From positions 2,604,001-2,668,000 of the forward strand of contig NC_135008.1 of assembly GCF_051020985.1 (NCBI RefSeq): a stretch of 64,000 nucleotides of DNA, read 5' to 3'. Each line of letters opens with the position of its first letter. Within the stretch, counting starts at the first letter, position 1. Of the stretch, positions 23,530 to 36,679 are shown in pieces. The translations under genes were made by a program, and so were the position numbers. Below the pieces are notes generated by a model. It saw nothing but the letters and a program-made list of their open reading frames with translations, had not been told where the DNA came from and did not search any database. Source of the stretch: Nomia melanderi (taxonomy: Eukaryota; Arthropoda; Insecta; Hymenoptera; Halictidae).

Positions 23530-24704
23530 ATGTCTGTTTCTCGTGTAGAAGAACTGATTAATTATTTTAAGTCACATAACAAGATTAGGGAGCAACAAAG
23601 TCACTCTGCAAAAGTACACAGCGTAGGATGGAGTTGCGATGGAAAACTTTTGGCGTCAGGTTCATTTGATAAATCTGTTTGTATATTTTCCCTGGGACCG
23701 GATCGTTTGGTAAATAAACATAACCTTTATAATCAGCTTCTTCAGAATTCTCTTCATAATTGTAACATTTGATTATTTGACATGTGTATTTATTCATCTA
23801 TTTATTATTAAGCAATATACTTAGTAATATTTACTTCTCATATTTAGACATATATATTATTATTTTTATAAGACGTAACAATTTTTGAGGTTATATTATA
23901 ATCCAAATGAATTTATTGCAGAAGCAAGAGACAACATTCAGAGGACATGGTGGCAGTGTAGATCAGCTCTGTTGGCACGCTTTTTATCCAGAACTGTTGT
24001 CCACTGCAAGTGGAGACAAAACTGTACGTATATGGGATACGAGAACTCAGAAGTGCACTGCAAATATAAGCACTAGAGGAGAAAATATAAATATATCATG
24101 GTCTCCCGATGGTAACACAATAGCAGTAGGAAACAAAGAAGACTTGGTTACTTTCATCGATGCACGTGTAATGAAAATTCGCGCAGAAGAACAGTTCAAC
24201 TTTGAAGTAAATGAAATTTCATGGAACAAGGACTCTGATACGTTTTACCTTACAAATGGACAAGGCTGTGTACATATACTTAGCTATCCAGATTTGGAGT
24301 TGTTACACGTGATCAAAGCACATCCAGGAACATGCATTTGTATAGAATTTGATCCCACTGGGAGATATTTTGCTACTGGTTCAGCTGATGCATTAGTTTC
24401 TTTGTGGGATGCAGATGAACTGTGCTGTTTAAGGACATTCTCTAGATTAGAATGGCCAGTTAGAACTATATCGTTCTCTTATGATGGACAACTTTTAGCA
24501 GCTGCATCAGAAGATCTTGTTATAGATATAGGTGAAGTGGAAACTGGAGAGAAGATTGCAGATATACCTGTAGAAGCAGCAACTTTCACAGTTGCTTGGC
24601 ATCCAAAACAATATTTATTAGCATATGCATGTGATGACAAAGATACTTATGATAGGAAACGAGATGCTGGCAGTTTAAAAGTATTTGGATTTGCTAATGA
24701 TTGA
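23530..24704 (+). CDS. THOC3: THO complex subunit 3 (Tex1/THOC3), WD40 protein
   Basis: Subunit of the THO/TREX complex, which couples transcription to mRNA export in the nucleus. Exons 23530-23709 and 23922-24704 join in phase to 320 aa, slightly shorter than the human protein. A WD40 propeller covers nearly the whole length: visible blades include GWSCDGKLLASGSFDKSVCI, LLSTASGDKTVRIWDT, GRYFATGSADALVSLWDAD and SYDGQLLAAASEDLVIDIG. The family-specific end, IPVEAATFTVAWHPKQYLLA followed by an acidic CDDKD and a basic stretch, identifies THOC3 over other WD proteins. The start ATG is preceded by GCAACA. AATAAA follows at about 24837. The next gene on the same strand starts 378 bp after the stop. 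Confidence 0.95.
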
Positions 24705-24946
24705 ATAACTATTTTTAGATACACTTATTAAAATATATTATTGTATAAAAAAATGAATGATGAAATCCTTTTTTATTCTTTGAACTCTCCCTAAGGGATT
24801 TCCTGAATATTTGAGATGATAAGTGTGAGATAAAAAATAAAATTACAATTTATTTTAAAATACTTTATTGCTGTATTTTGTTATCACTTACAAATTTGTA
24901 CCAATTTCTATGTACCTACTTCATTGTTGTGATACAGTTGACATGG

Positions 24947-24960
24947 TAACCAGAAGCATA
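24947..24960 (+). promoter_or_regulatory. RFX X-box-like motif upstream of CFAP97
   Basis: GTTGACATGGTAAC differs at one base from the canonical X-box GTTGCCATGGTAAC. It lies about 120-135 bp upstream of the CFAP97 start codon, in the 378-bp gap after THOC3, a position typical of RFX targets. Confidence 0.65.
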
Positions 24961-25081
24961 TAGTATCCATTGCTTCACTTTTGTAACCTGGAAATGATCT
25001 AGATTTAATTTTGTATAATTATTAATTTTTCTTTTTGTCTCTATCAGTACAAATAATTTATTACCTTCTCACTGTAAAGTA

Positions 25082-25929
25082 ATGGAAACTAATTGCGAGT
25101 GTCAATATACATTGATGGTGATGAATGAAATAGTGCAAGGACAGTTGTCTGAAACTAAAGATAATTTCAATTATGTACCCAGTATTCATGAAGTGGATGA
25201 AGAAGATACCGATGAGGAATATGTTTATGACCAAGATTCAACTACTCCAAATGAGGTCCAACAAGACTTGGACCTAACAAAAACTACAACAGATGATGAT
25301 TCAATATACAGTAATGAATCATTCTGTTCTGATGAATCTGAAGAAACCAATAATACATCAAGAACTTTAATTGACTCAAATTATACTCCCAAAATAACTG
25401 ATCGTGACTGTGAAGAAGAAGAAGAAGAAGAAGAAGAAGAAGAAAATGAAGAGGATGAAGAAAAATGTGATAGCACAATACCGGATAGGGAAAATATAAA
25501 TTCACTTTGTTGCAGAAGTTCAGCATCTGACAAAACTGTAGCATTTAAAACAGTGAAATGCAGAAGAAAAAATATGAGTTTCACAGATGAAGAGCTTAGA
25601 AAGATTGAGTGGGAGAATCAAATTCTTTTGAGAAAAATAATGGCTCAACAAAAACCAAAAGAGAAAATACTTTATGAAAATGTACCACAACCCAGAATAA
25701 GCAGTTCAGCGATTAACAGGAAGAAATTGCAAAAGAAAATTGAAAGTGAAAATATTGTATGTATAAGTATATAAATCGATGTAAGAAATATACCCAAGTG
25801 TACGGTTGTTACAAGTCGTTACGCTAATATCGTTCATGTTTTCAGTTACTTCTTCAAAGGTTACAACAAACTAAATCACGCCTTATGCACACTGCAAAAA
25901 AACCTGGATGCAGACAAACGATTTTGTAA
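25082..25929 (+). CDS. CFAP97: CFAP97 / hemingway-like cilium-flagellum protein
   Basis: CFAP97-family proteins (fly hemingway) are required for motile cilium or sperm flagellum assembly. Exons 25082-25756 and 25846-25929 join in phase to 252 aa. The first about 160 residues are acidic and low-complexity, with a poly-Glu run coded by a GAA/GAG microsatellite near 25411-25450. The conserved CFAP97 domain is C-terminal: NMSFTDEELRKIEWENQILL, then QPRISSSAINRKK and, across the intron, ENI joined to LLLQRLQQTKSR, predicted helical or coiled. The protein ends shortly after the domain. AATAAA at about 25935 follows the stop by only a few bases. Its paralogues vary in N-terminal length, so the exact orthology to vertebrate CFAP97 or CFAP97D is unsettled. 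The X-box-like motif upstream fits a cilium role. Confidence 0.9.
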
Positions 25930-27001
25930 CTTTTAATAAACAAATTTTTTATATATTTTATATAAATCAGATTAGTTTTTCCATGCTTCAATGTGATAAG
26001 GTTTTTACTTTTTATAATAACAGGGTATAGTACAAATCACGATTGTGATATAGTTTACTCTATGTGCCATTTAACATAATGCCAGAATTGATATATAACT
26101 TTGGAACAAAATCACTGATTATAAAGAAAACCACTTTTTAACGGTACACGTGTGAGAGAAATGACTGATGTGTTACATAAAATGTTATTCATACTGCATA
26201 CAAATAAAGTGCGTATGTATGATGATTAAAACACAGCAATTACCAGTCTTGAAGTGTAGGTACACATTTTTATTTTGTTTTGTATACATCACAACTTTGT
26301 AAAATGTTTTGAAAACTTACCGAAGAAATTTCTACAAGTCAAGACTATAAAAATCACAGTTCTCACTCGTTCCAAGTAACTTAATTATTACCTTTTTATT
26401 TTTTTTGTGTAACACCAAGACCAACGTTCTCTGAGTATTGTGATCACCTTTTTATATACGTTTTGTGTAGAAAGTACAACAGAAATAAAGACGATAGAAC
26501 CGAGAGGCAAAACCTTTATAAATCAGACATCTTATTTTACCTTTACGTATTTGCCTTCTGGATTAATCTGTGCTTCAATTGCTGCGAATAAAACTCACTT
26601 CGAATTTCGGTTACGCATTTTCGGTGCATCATTGAAACTTGAAGTTATAAAAAAGAAAAAACAGAAGAGAAAAGAAAAGGAGATGTGCGATCCTGCACCA
26701 ACAGAAAAAATTTCAACATATCACATTCAAGCCTCAATTAATAACACAGATTAACAAGTCACAATTTTGTCCGAACAAATTATTCGGTGTTATTATGCGA
26801 GGTACTATTCAACAAAATATCACAAATCCGCAAAACATGAAAAATAACAAAAACCAACCAGTAGTTGTTTCTTTTAAGCGTTATCGATCATAAAAGTGTC
26901 GCTAATAAATACGTTATTACTTTTCGTATTAGAAAAGAAAATCGTTCAACCAAGTCTACGACGATATCACAAGCATAATATCGGGAATTTTGGGAACAAC
27001 A
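25930..27001. other. Convergent 3' region between CFAP97 and TMEM131
   Basis: AT-rich, with no supportable exon. It presumably holds the TMEM131 3' UTR. An open frame on the plus strand at 26440-26754 has no recognisable features and is antisense to that UTR. Confidence 0.6.
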
Positions 27002-30000
27002 TTAGTCTTCGTGCTTCTTTTTCCATGATTCTGTGGATGACGGTGTCCATATTGTACTGAGAGAACGAAACGGATCGAAACCAGATCTTTCCTGCAATTG
27101 AAGTTAGTCAATCAATTAACAATAGAACTTCGTTTGTACAAGGTGGTAATTTGGCAGTTAATTAAATGAATGTTAAATTTCAATCTGACAGACAATACAC
27201 AGGATGTTCCGTGACATGTAGATTACGTCCTTAACTACGTCCACGCATTTTGAAGTAACCTGTATATAAAAGAGAATTATTTTCTTACTTGTGTGTCTGG
27301 TTCTGTCGGTAAAGAGGACAGTTGTGAATTTACAGGTGGAGTGGCAGCTCCCCATGGTCCTGCAGCCCACACACCACCTGTATTCACTCCCCAAACACAA
27401 CTTCTTTCTTCCCCAACAGCTGCCCTTGTGTACAATGGTTCCCAATTTGTTTCAACTGCCATCCAATTATCTACGAATTCAATGTCAACAGTGTAACATA
27501 CCAGTTTTAACTACACAATCATAATTCCATCTATATAATTCTAAATATTTTCCAGCAAGAAAGAAAATATATTAAACAATGTAGTGTTTACCCCTTAAAG
27601 TGTCCGTCAACATTGAGGAAGGTTTCTCAGAAGATTTCGACGATTCCAATGGAAACCCGCTTGTACTATCCGACAATAAATTATACACAGGACTACTGTC
27701 TTCCCATAACTGACATCGCGTATCTTCTTCAGGGCTCTCCAGTTCCATCAATGGTTCATCTGTTTCTGGAAGATCATCGTACGGCACCAGTTCCCGTTCA
27801 AACTGAAGTAAACAAAGAAAACAGCAAGATTAAAAAACGAACATACGACAGACTGAAAAAGAATAAATAATTTATCATTTACCGGTGGTTCTGTGAAGGC
27901 GTTCATAAAATAGCTATTCGAGTGCTGCAATGTATTCTGCATCTTTAAGGGATCCTGACTAAGTGACTTCTCCTCGACAGACTGAACACAGAGGGGTGAA
28001 GAGTTTGATACCATTCTGTATTCCTTCGTGCCCTTCATCAACTCTTGACTTGACTGTTGTTTAATATAATCTATATCTTTGGTATCGTTACTGAAGACCA
28101 AGGTATGCGTGGTCGTCTGAGGTTTGTGTAACTTATTTAAGCTTGAGAAGGGAGAAATATTTTCTGGACTTCTGGCCACAACGTCGCTAAACCTCGCTCG
28201 GTTCTCGCCCCAACAAGATGGCGGTGGCGGCAACGGAGCAGACACTGTACCCAACGACCGCGATGAGTCTTCTCTTTGGCTAGTGTTCCCGTTCAACGAT
28301 GTCACTGTAAAATAAACATTTAATGTTAACCTTTAATTTCTTCATGATTTAACACGTTGAATGTATTGTATTAAATCATTTGATTGTATTACATTATTGC
28401 ACTTTGATCTAGCTGAATGTCACTGCATTAGGTAGCATTATTTATAGTATAGAAATGTTTTCAAATAGTGACCTCCATGACATTCAACGTATTAATATTC
28501 AACGACAAGATAGGAGACAGTTATGTACCCTTCGCATGCGTTTTTTCCATGCCACGACGCTTCTGAGATCCTTTATCTTTCCTAGGAGGATTCTTGTTCT
28601 GTCGAGGTAGTTTACACGACGACTCGATGGTGCGAGACGAGTGGATGTGGTGTTTTATGGTCGACCTCGTTGTGCTCGTTTTCCACCTGTTCGGATTGTT
28701 GTGCCTCTCTTTGTCATACTCGTCGTCGTCGCAGTCGCCCTCGTAATTGTCTCTGTAGTCAACACATGGCACAGGCGTGATCGATTGCGGTTTGGTTTTC
28801 TTGGTTACCGGCTTTCTTTGCAACTTCTCTGACTTTCCGCAAGGCTGGTCAAAGTTCTATAATGAAACAGTCTTAATATAAAACCCTTGTACAACATGAA
28901 GATTGATAAATACCGTACCTTGCACGGCGGTGGATCGTCTTGAACAGAACTCTCCGTTGTCGTGGAGGACGTTTCCTCCTCTGAAAGTTGAACGTTCCTG
29001 TGGTTGCTGTTGGACTCGAATTTCTTGAACGGCATATGATTATTATTGTTATTCCCAACTGTGGACTGTTTCCGTTTGCTGTCCAATTTACCGGTTCGAG
29101 TGTTGTTCAACAGCCCCGTCGTGTCGACCTGAACCTCGTGATCGACTAGTTTCGTTTCCTCCTTAACGTTCCCTATCTGATTGGACTTCCCTTTCCTATT
29201 GGTCACAGGACTCGACTTGATGAACGTGTTCACGGTGTACTTCCTCTCCTGCACCCCTTGAACATCCGGGAACGTGGCTTCGGACAGGCAATTCTCCGTT
29301 TGAACTTCCTGCACCGTATTCTGTTTCTTGTTGTTCCTTTTCTTAGCTCCAAGTGCCATATTGTTCATCACATTGTTACCGTTGTCCAACGACAATTCCT
29401 CGCAACGTTTGAAGGACAACAAGTCCTTTGTCTCGGTGTCCAATTTAAACCTGCGTTCCTCGTCCGCGGACCAGTCAGGAATCTTCAGTCCTTTCTGCGA
29501 GTTCTCTTTTTCCTTGTACTTCTTCACGTTCATCAATGCCCAGTCCGGATACGTGTCCTCTTTCTTCGCTGCTTTCTGCTTCTCCTCGTTCATCAGTTTC
29601 TCTTTCAAGGGTATCTCTTGCGTCGAGTGCACAGGCATGTGCGACAGCAGCCTCAAATCGAACGGTGGTTGCACCGGACTCTCCCTGGTGAAGCTGGCCA
29701 GAGCTCCTCTCAACACTCTGTCCGCTTCCAGAAACGAAATCGCTAGCACGCATATTAACAGGATGGACGACAAGCTGATGGCCGCCCATTGAACACCATA
29801 TTCCCAGGATGGTCTTATCAGCGCAGCTCTACAGTCTTCTAAAGAGTGCGGGGGAAGAGTCGCGAGTAAATTCAGCGTTACCATACCGTTCTCGATGTCG
29901 CTGTCTGACCCTAAACTCGTCGATATCACGAGTTTCCTTTCGATCCGCGACAATGTGAAGTCCGGCGTGAACGCTATTTCAATCTTCTTGGTCGCGTTGG

Positions 30001-33000
30001 GATTCAAACTGAACGGCATGCAGTTCAACACCCGGAATCCATAACCTTCACAGCGAAGGCCGTTTATGTAGAAGTCGTAGACTTCTATGGGTAGCTCTCC
30101 CGTATTTCTGGCCATGAAAGACCTCTTCACCGTCAGGTTAGGTACGGGATTTCGTTTGAATCGTTCCCCTGTTATTGAAGAATGGAAAACAAATTAACGT
30201 ATGCCACTAATGAGAGCTAGACTAATTTCTTTACATTTAGGGTACAAATTTGCAGTGTGTTGCTTAAACGGTAGCGCCAAAGTAAAGAAACGTACATACG
30301 TTCACAATCTTTTAGGTGTTTGTCCGCGAGTTCAAAGAGTAAAGGTGTAGTGGAACCTGGCTTTCGATTTCCGAATCTAAATTGTGCATTTGCCCCTTGG
30401 CCCATCACACGCAGTACTTCCAGAATCGTCATATTGTTCCTAGAACAGAGATAATTGAATTTAACGGTGAGTAATTTCTGTTGATACGTTTAGGAACAAT
30501 GATATTTGTAGTGAGGAGTGTATAGTTGAATGCTCTCTCTCTCTCTCTCTCCCTAAATAAAAATTTACCTAATATATAAAAGAGCAGACGATAAAGTAGG
30601 TGAGAAAGGAGTGTATGACACTCGTATAGTTTTCGACTCCGAACGTTTTAAATACAAAGGAATCGACTGCGGCGCTACTGAAACGTCCCATTCTTTTTCA
30701 AACTGTTCTCTATCCTCTATATTCTCGTCTAACTTAAACTCCTCCGCAACTGTGGACCCACATTCTACGCACGCGAACTTAAATCTGTAAGTAAACATTA
30801 TATTAGACATCTTGTACATTTTTTCTTCAATTGTGCAGAAATATTTAGAAATGAAAGGAATACATACTTAGCTGGTAATGAATGATAAAGCCTTGTTCCT
30901 TGCGGATAATTCCAATCCATTACCAACTGCACTATTAACGGACTGGTGCCGGGATTATACAATTTAATCGATCTGTAAGACGTATTCCCAACTTGCGTTA
31001 AAGGGAATACCACAACGACTTTATTTTTATTGTTACCGAAACCAGTCAATAGACTGGGCCAATACGGTTTTATGTTCAAGTAAAATTTGTGCCCGCGAAC
31101 TTCGGTGGTGTCTAAACGCATCGTTATATTCTCCCAAGAACGACCACCGGTTGAATTCAGAAAACGCGTGTATCTTGTGTTCAACAAATTTAAATCGGAA
31201 TCTCTCGTGTGCGAAGGAAGGGCTAACGTATTTAGCCACTGTCTGCCAGCTGCATTGCAATTAAACGTATCACGTTATATTAAATCATCACATTATTTCT
31301 AACGTTCAAGCAATACTCACCATTGCTGTCTAATGACAATCCTAGATAACAGTGATGCTTGCAGGTCACCGATTGTTCGATTTTAACTGACCCAACGTAA
31401 TTTTCACCTTTTGTTATAATTGGCATCGATGCTTCCTCTAACGGAATATACTTTATCCTATTATCTTTGTAAACAGGTGCGATTCGAGTCACTTGCATGG
31501 GTCTCACAAACGATGAATGTACTTTTACTTGTTGCACGCAAATAGAACCCTGCATGGAAATCATTATGTAACAACGATCATTCTACGAATTGTATCATGA
31601 CACATTTGAATTACTTACAGGAAAACAATCGGTGAAAATAAGTTTCTTTAATGAAAGTCTTCCGTATGCCACCCTCATGTAAACTGGTAAAATGAATCTC
31701 TCGTATGTCGTCCTGACGAACACGTCACCAACGATAGTGTCCTCTTCGACCACTGGAGTCTTCACTTTAATCTTAAAGATGGCTAGGTAACCAGGTTTTA
31801 TATATTGCTGAAATTAAAGGAGAATATCTTCAACTGAAATTGTTATACAATATCGACACGTTGGATGCAGCACGATTTCAGAGCAAAATATATAAAATGG
31901 GAAAAATATAATATCAAATCAGTTGATTGAATTACATTATTGCACTTTGATCTAGCTGAATGTCACCGAATTAAGTAGTACTATTTATAATACAGAAATG
32001 CTTCCAAATAATCGTCGTTTAATCATGAAGATCACCGGTGACCATAGCATTCAACGTGTTAAATCAGTATTAGCACATTAGATGATGTTCCTACATTGCC
32101 AGTGTGACTGCACACAGTTATATTGCGAAGTTCCTTGTCCAGAAAATCTGCTGGGCCTTTGTGACATCCCATGAGCTCTAATACCGCGCCAGGCATGTTC
32201 ACTCCCCATCCATGTAAATCGATATTAATTGGATTCTGATTTTCCAGGGCAAAAATAGCCTCGCTTTCGGTTCCACTGCTCACTGTGCCAAAATTCATTG
32301 TGCCCTCGTCGGTTTCCCTTTCGTCGGGGACAATTTTCCTCACTTTACCGTCGTAACTGAGCAACGGGACTTCCGTTACGGAGACATTCGAATGAATTAA
32401 AATCGAGGACTCCATTTTCACGTTGTCAGTTTTCCTATCTTTGGCAAGTTGTAGTGAAAAAATGTTAACCTTCTGTTCTGGCTTCAGCACTCTCGGAATA
32501 AAATTTTTTATCTGAAAATCCCACGTTGATAATCTCTGTTACAGCGCTGGACAATTTCTGAGTACACTCACCGTGAAAAGTGACTTGACGTGCGACGACA
32601 TTGTGAGGTTCGTGATGGCTAATGGCAATTTAAATTTATTAACGACGCTAAAATTTCGCGCTTGATTGGACTGAAGGGAACAGTAATGTGTTATTGATGC
32701 GTTTACTTCTAGTCCACCCTGTAGAACTTGTGCTTTCCATGGTATTGTTAATTTCTGATTGGAACCACCGGGGCCTATTGCTTTAATCACTAGTTTCCCT
32801 TTAAAATGTTGTAACTCTAAACCAGTCTTCCCTGGAAGATAAACAACGTACAATTATACGATATACATCTGCATGTTATGCACATAAGATTAAAATGCCT
32901 ACAGTCATAAATTAGTGCTCCAATCGCAATCGGTATATCTGTATCTCCTGGGATTACCGCTTGCTCAAAGTGAAGTTTTAATGCTTTAGATACCGGCGTA

Positions 33001-35624
33001 CTAATTATGTTCTGTGACAGAAATGAATAAACTTGTTATTGTGTAAGAAGGTAAATAATGGTAAGAAGTAAATAATATTCACCATGATTTTTATTGGTTT
33101 CTTCGCTGAGTTCTTCAAAGCAATGGGGTACTGTATGGGAGGTTGCAACGAACCACCCATACCTAAGTTAATTACCCCAGAGTTTCCGCCCCAATGAAGA
33201 CCAGCCCCATTTTTTACTTCAACTTCGACTGTCGCGACAAGCACTTCCGAAGTATTATTTACTTTTAGCCTGTAATTCAAGGGATAATGTATTAGTAGAC
33301 AGTTTTATCGGTAATAGGAGAATATTAAACTACAAACCTAATATACGTGGTATGATTTTTTTCTGTATAAGCATAAAAATGTAGTCTTATGATAGGCTTT
33401 GTTTGATATGGTGGGATTTCCCATAGTTCACGCGAACCTTCTGCTTCTTCTGATGGCAATTCTAGTTGAAATTCTCCACCACTACTATATACTTCTAGAA
33501 CCTGTAGAAATATAACGAAATACAATTTAAAAAAGTAAGCAAATACAACAGAGACTAATGGAACTCAAATAAGGAAATTAAAATAATATTTTAATCGGAG
33601 ATACGTACTTGTAAAGCTTCTGCATGTGGATTGTGCATATATATAAGTGGAGTAAATGTTGCATTTAAAGGTAATTTAACACCCAATACAGATCTGAGTC
33701 GATATGGACTACTGACACTTATTCCTTTTACCTAACAGAAAAGACGTGTTTGTAATAGAGAACGAAATATTGGTATTAAACATATGTATTTCGAATGAAT
33801 TACCTGGTACTTCACAGTTCCATCTGTAGTATGTATAAAAAGATGTGTATCAATATCACCTACTTCTCGACCAAGAAAAACAACATCGAATGTTGTGTTC
33901 CCAAGTGGTGGTATTACCTATGCAAATTAAAATGTTATCTGCACTGCAGTAGGAGTCACTTATTGTGGAAAGTATAATTATACATTATTGTAGACTTACT
34001 TTATTTCGAAAGAATGATGAATGGAAATGCCGTGTATTTCCAGAAATTGATAAAAGATGGATTGTTTTATTATGATCTTTATTAAACAGGATCACAGTTT
34101 CTTGGTGGGGTATACCAAGTTGTCTAAGAAGAAAAATATTCACTGTAAGAAATTCCATTTACAATGATACAATCAATACAGACAATTTGCTTACCTTTCT
34201 TTGAAGTCCAGAACATATGGTTCAAAATAAACATGAGATAATACATCTTGTGTTTTATCTTCATCTGATGGGGTGTCCCTTAAAAAATAGTTCCAAAATT
34301 TGAATGTATTCACTAGAATTCGATAAGTGTATACTTCTAATAGTGGAAATTGAAAATAGGAAAGGTACGAGAAATATTAGTTTGAAGTAATCACAGTTAG
34401 TAAAGCAGTGTTTAGAATTTCAAAGCTTTGTTGTTTAGAAATGTCACTATGATGAAATGATTAAATGGTTAAAATACAAATGCAAATAATAAAACATACA
34501 ATAATAATTAGGAACAATTACTTTACAATGTACTTTTAACATTTGCATTAGTGCACAGAAAGAAATGTATAATTAAAAGACTACAGTATTCATCTTTTAC
34601 TTATTAAATACTGTATTTTATTTTCCTTACATATAATCAAATCATCAATGTAAGATTATGATACTGTGAATAAATGTTTCAAGAATAAGGAAGGAGACTT
34701 GTAATGAAAACCTTTCCTACTTCCACTCACCATTATTTTAATGAGTATTATGCTTACCCAGCCCCATGTACTGTATTGGTAAAATCCTAGAAAACGAATA
34801 AATCAATAAACACGCAATGAAATGGTATAATTCAAATATAAAAAAAATTCTTGTAACTGACCTTATGTACAGACATAGGTATGTTGTCCAAAAGATATTG
34901 AACATCATTGTCATCTTGTACAAAAGCTAAAAAAAAGATAGTTCTCAAATAACAAAGACAAATTATCTTCAAGAATCATTTTCAAGATTATTTTTTAATA
35001 TTGTTAATACTAACAGTAACCACGTAATATTTTGATTTCATAAGAGGAACTCAAGTCTTTTAAAATACAAAAATATAACAGACAATCACTGACTTAGATT
35101 ACGCTCAGCCTCATACAAAAACTTTAGTTACCATGCCCTTATTCCAAAATTTGCAGATTTTTGTCAAAACAATCAAGGCGAACACAAGTGAACCCAATGT
35201 AATAGTTAAATAATAAACTGCAAGAGAATGTTTAGTTCCTCCAAATAAATGGAAATTTTGTTTATTCATCACTGATGTGAAAAAACTGCAGTTGTCACTG
35301 AGCACAACACATCAATATTTTTTTTCTACTTATAGACATTTGATTGTTACAAAAAAACTGACGATTCCTCGACCTTTGGAAAAATAAATGGAAGTATCAC
35401 AGAGGAGAAATCCTGACACACGTTAAAAACACTAAAGTTTGCACAGAATAACAACGCACGAGAATTGTTTCGGATGTGTACCATTGCAGTGCAACTGAAG
35501 AATGTTAAAATAGCGTAAATATTCGCTTACCATTATTGTGTCCATGTAAGGACGGTCGAATTTGTGACGTCAGCTCGAAAAACGTTAACAAGAGGAAGCA
35601 GTAAAGTACTTTTAACTCGGTCAT
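27002..35624 (-). CDS. TMEM131: TMEM131 homologue, single-pass secretory-pathway protein with PapD-like domains
   Basis: TMEM131 proteins act in the ER/early secretory route; family work links the lumenal PapD-like part to procollagen and the cytosolic tail to TRAPP, promoting collagen export. Exons (high to low): 35624-35531, 34926-34862, 34786-34758, 34278-34195, 34123-34000, 33917-33804, 33731-33609, 33501-33338, 33269-33083, 33011-32903, 32831-32572, 32511-32095, 31807-31619, 31549-31321, 31249-30868, 30784-30569, 30439-30300, 30168-28919, 28856-28529, 28304-27883, 27802-27592, 27470-27289, 27091-27002. All phases agree; 1802 aa. Signal peptide at about 1-20 (VLYCFLLLTFFELTS). Family signatures: EVYSSGGEFQLELPSEEAEG and LWEIPPYQTKP. 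One transmembrane helix at about 1103-1123 (AAISLSSILLICVLAISFL), then a long, charged, disordered tail with Trp-rich motifs (WGVNTGGVWAAGPWG; LSTIWTPSS). Exon 3 is only 29 nt. MITEs occupy two introns. Confidence 0.95.
28349..28495. mobile_element. MITE-like element, family A, in a TMEM131 intron
   Basis: Ends TTAACACGTTGAATG and CATTCAACGTATTAA; internal CTTTGATCTAGCTGAATGTC is shared with the copy at 31855. It fills most of the 224-bp intron between exons 19 and 20 and ends 34 bases from the exon 19 donor. Confidence 0.7.
30534..30552. repeat. CT dinucleotide microsatellite
   Basis: A run of about nine CT units lies in the TMEM131 intron between exons 16 and 17. Confidence 0.9.
31855..32062. 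mobile_element. MITE-like element, family A, in a TMEM131 intron
   Basis: Left end GACACGTTGGATGC (decayed) and right end GCATTCAACGTGTTAA. The interior shares CTTTGATCTAGCTGAATGTC with 28349 and ATCACCGGTGACC with 57402. It lies between exons 12 and 13 and ends 33 bases from the exon 12 donor. Confidence 0.65.
35111..35269 (-). CDS. Candidate small membrane-protein ORF (52 aa) nested in TMEM131 intron 1
   Basis: ATG at 35269 opens a 52-residue frame with one clear hydrophobic segment (YYLTITLGSLVFALIVLTKI) flanked by basic residues, like many small mitochondrial or ER membrane proteins. It is on the same strand as TMEM131, inside its 604-bp first intron, and cannot be spliced into that protein because it ends in a stop. 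I do not recognise the family. AT-rich introns often give chance hydrophobic frames, so this is only a candidate. Confidence 0.25.
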   Translation of the reverse strand: MNKQNFHLFGGTKHSLAVYYLTITLGSLVFALIVLTKICKFWNKGMVTKVFV

Positions 35625-36679
35625 AATAATTGTTTCACTGTGTTGTTTGCTGTTTTGTCTTTAGCAGAAATGAAAATCCGCTTTCGGCCATACTTTCGCC
35701 ACTATCGAATTCTGGAGTATCGATTCTACTTCCGTCCGATTTGAAACGTTTCCACGAGCGAATTTCATGCACCTAATATGACGGAGACAGATTATATTCA
35801 CTTCTCGCATCTTTTATTATTATATCGATACACTGTTGATATTTAGCGCTCGCCCATTAACGTATTTATCTTCTGCGCGATACTTTTCTTTGTCAATTTG
35901 TTGTTGTCCCGCTGAACAACCCTCGAACGTTCACGCGTTTGTTCGTTAAATAGAATTCTTTAAATAAATAGAATGACAACGTTGTAACCGAAATTGATTT
36001 TCATTTCAATTGTAAAATATCCGTTGGTACTCTCTATATATAAATTATACTATACTTTGTAATCTGTAATTTATATATTGGTCATGGCAATATGTTGTTA
36101 AGTATATTCTAAGTTTCAAGAGAAGAAATTTTATAGACTAAATTGCGTTGAAACTGATAATTTCAAATTGTAGGTACTTACAAATAAATCGTGTATTATA
36201 TTTTTTTCTTTAATTTATGCCGACCAATCCTGTTACATTACCGTTAAAACGTTCTTGACTTCGTTAATCCATCTGTATCAAATTTGTAATTCCTGCATTT
36301 AAATACCAATCATACAATAGAATTATGTTTAATCAACATTTGGCGGTAAATTGGAAAAGTGTATTTAGAAGATTTTTATGAATCAATTATTCACTACGTT
36401 ACATTAAATGATAAATTATATTGTCAATGTAACAAAGAAAAACTTTAGAATCTTAAAAGAATATATAAATATTTATTATTATTTATTTAGGTACGTATTG
36501 AAAATTATTACATTATATTTAACTGTAAAATAAATCATGATTTTCTATGTGGTTGAAACGCCATCTACACGTTTGGTACATGTGGTTACCTTAACCTTAA
36601 CAATAAACAAGTGTAACGTGCAGCATGTGAATTGTGATTGTTAAATATTATTATATTGTTTTCAAAGTGCACATTCAAC
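35625..36679. promoter_or_regulatory. Divergent intergenic region between TMEM131 and RBM28
   Basis: About 1.05 kb between two start codons that point away from each other. The TMEM131-proximal 300 bp is GC-richer; the remainder is AT-rich. It should hold both promoters and 5' UTRs. I see no TATA box or known motif I would stand behind. Confidence 0.5.

Noticed and set aside
26440..26754. 104-codon plus-strand frame
   Set aside because: Starts inside AT-rich DNA, ends in a Lys-rich low-complexity run, lies antisense to the expected TMEM131 3' UTR and matches no family I know.
29258..29792. Two plus-strand frames of 154-162 codons
   Set aside because: Antisense to the long TMEM131 exon 18; hydrophobic appearance comes from reading Lys/Glu codons backwards.
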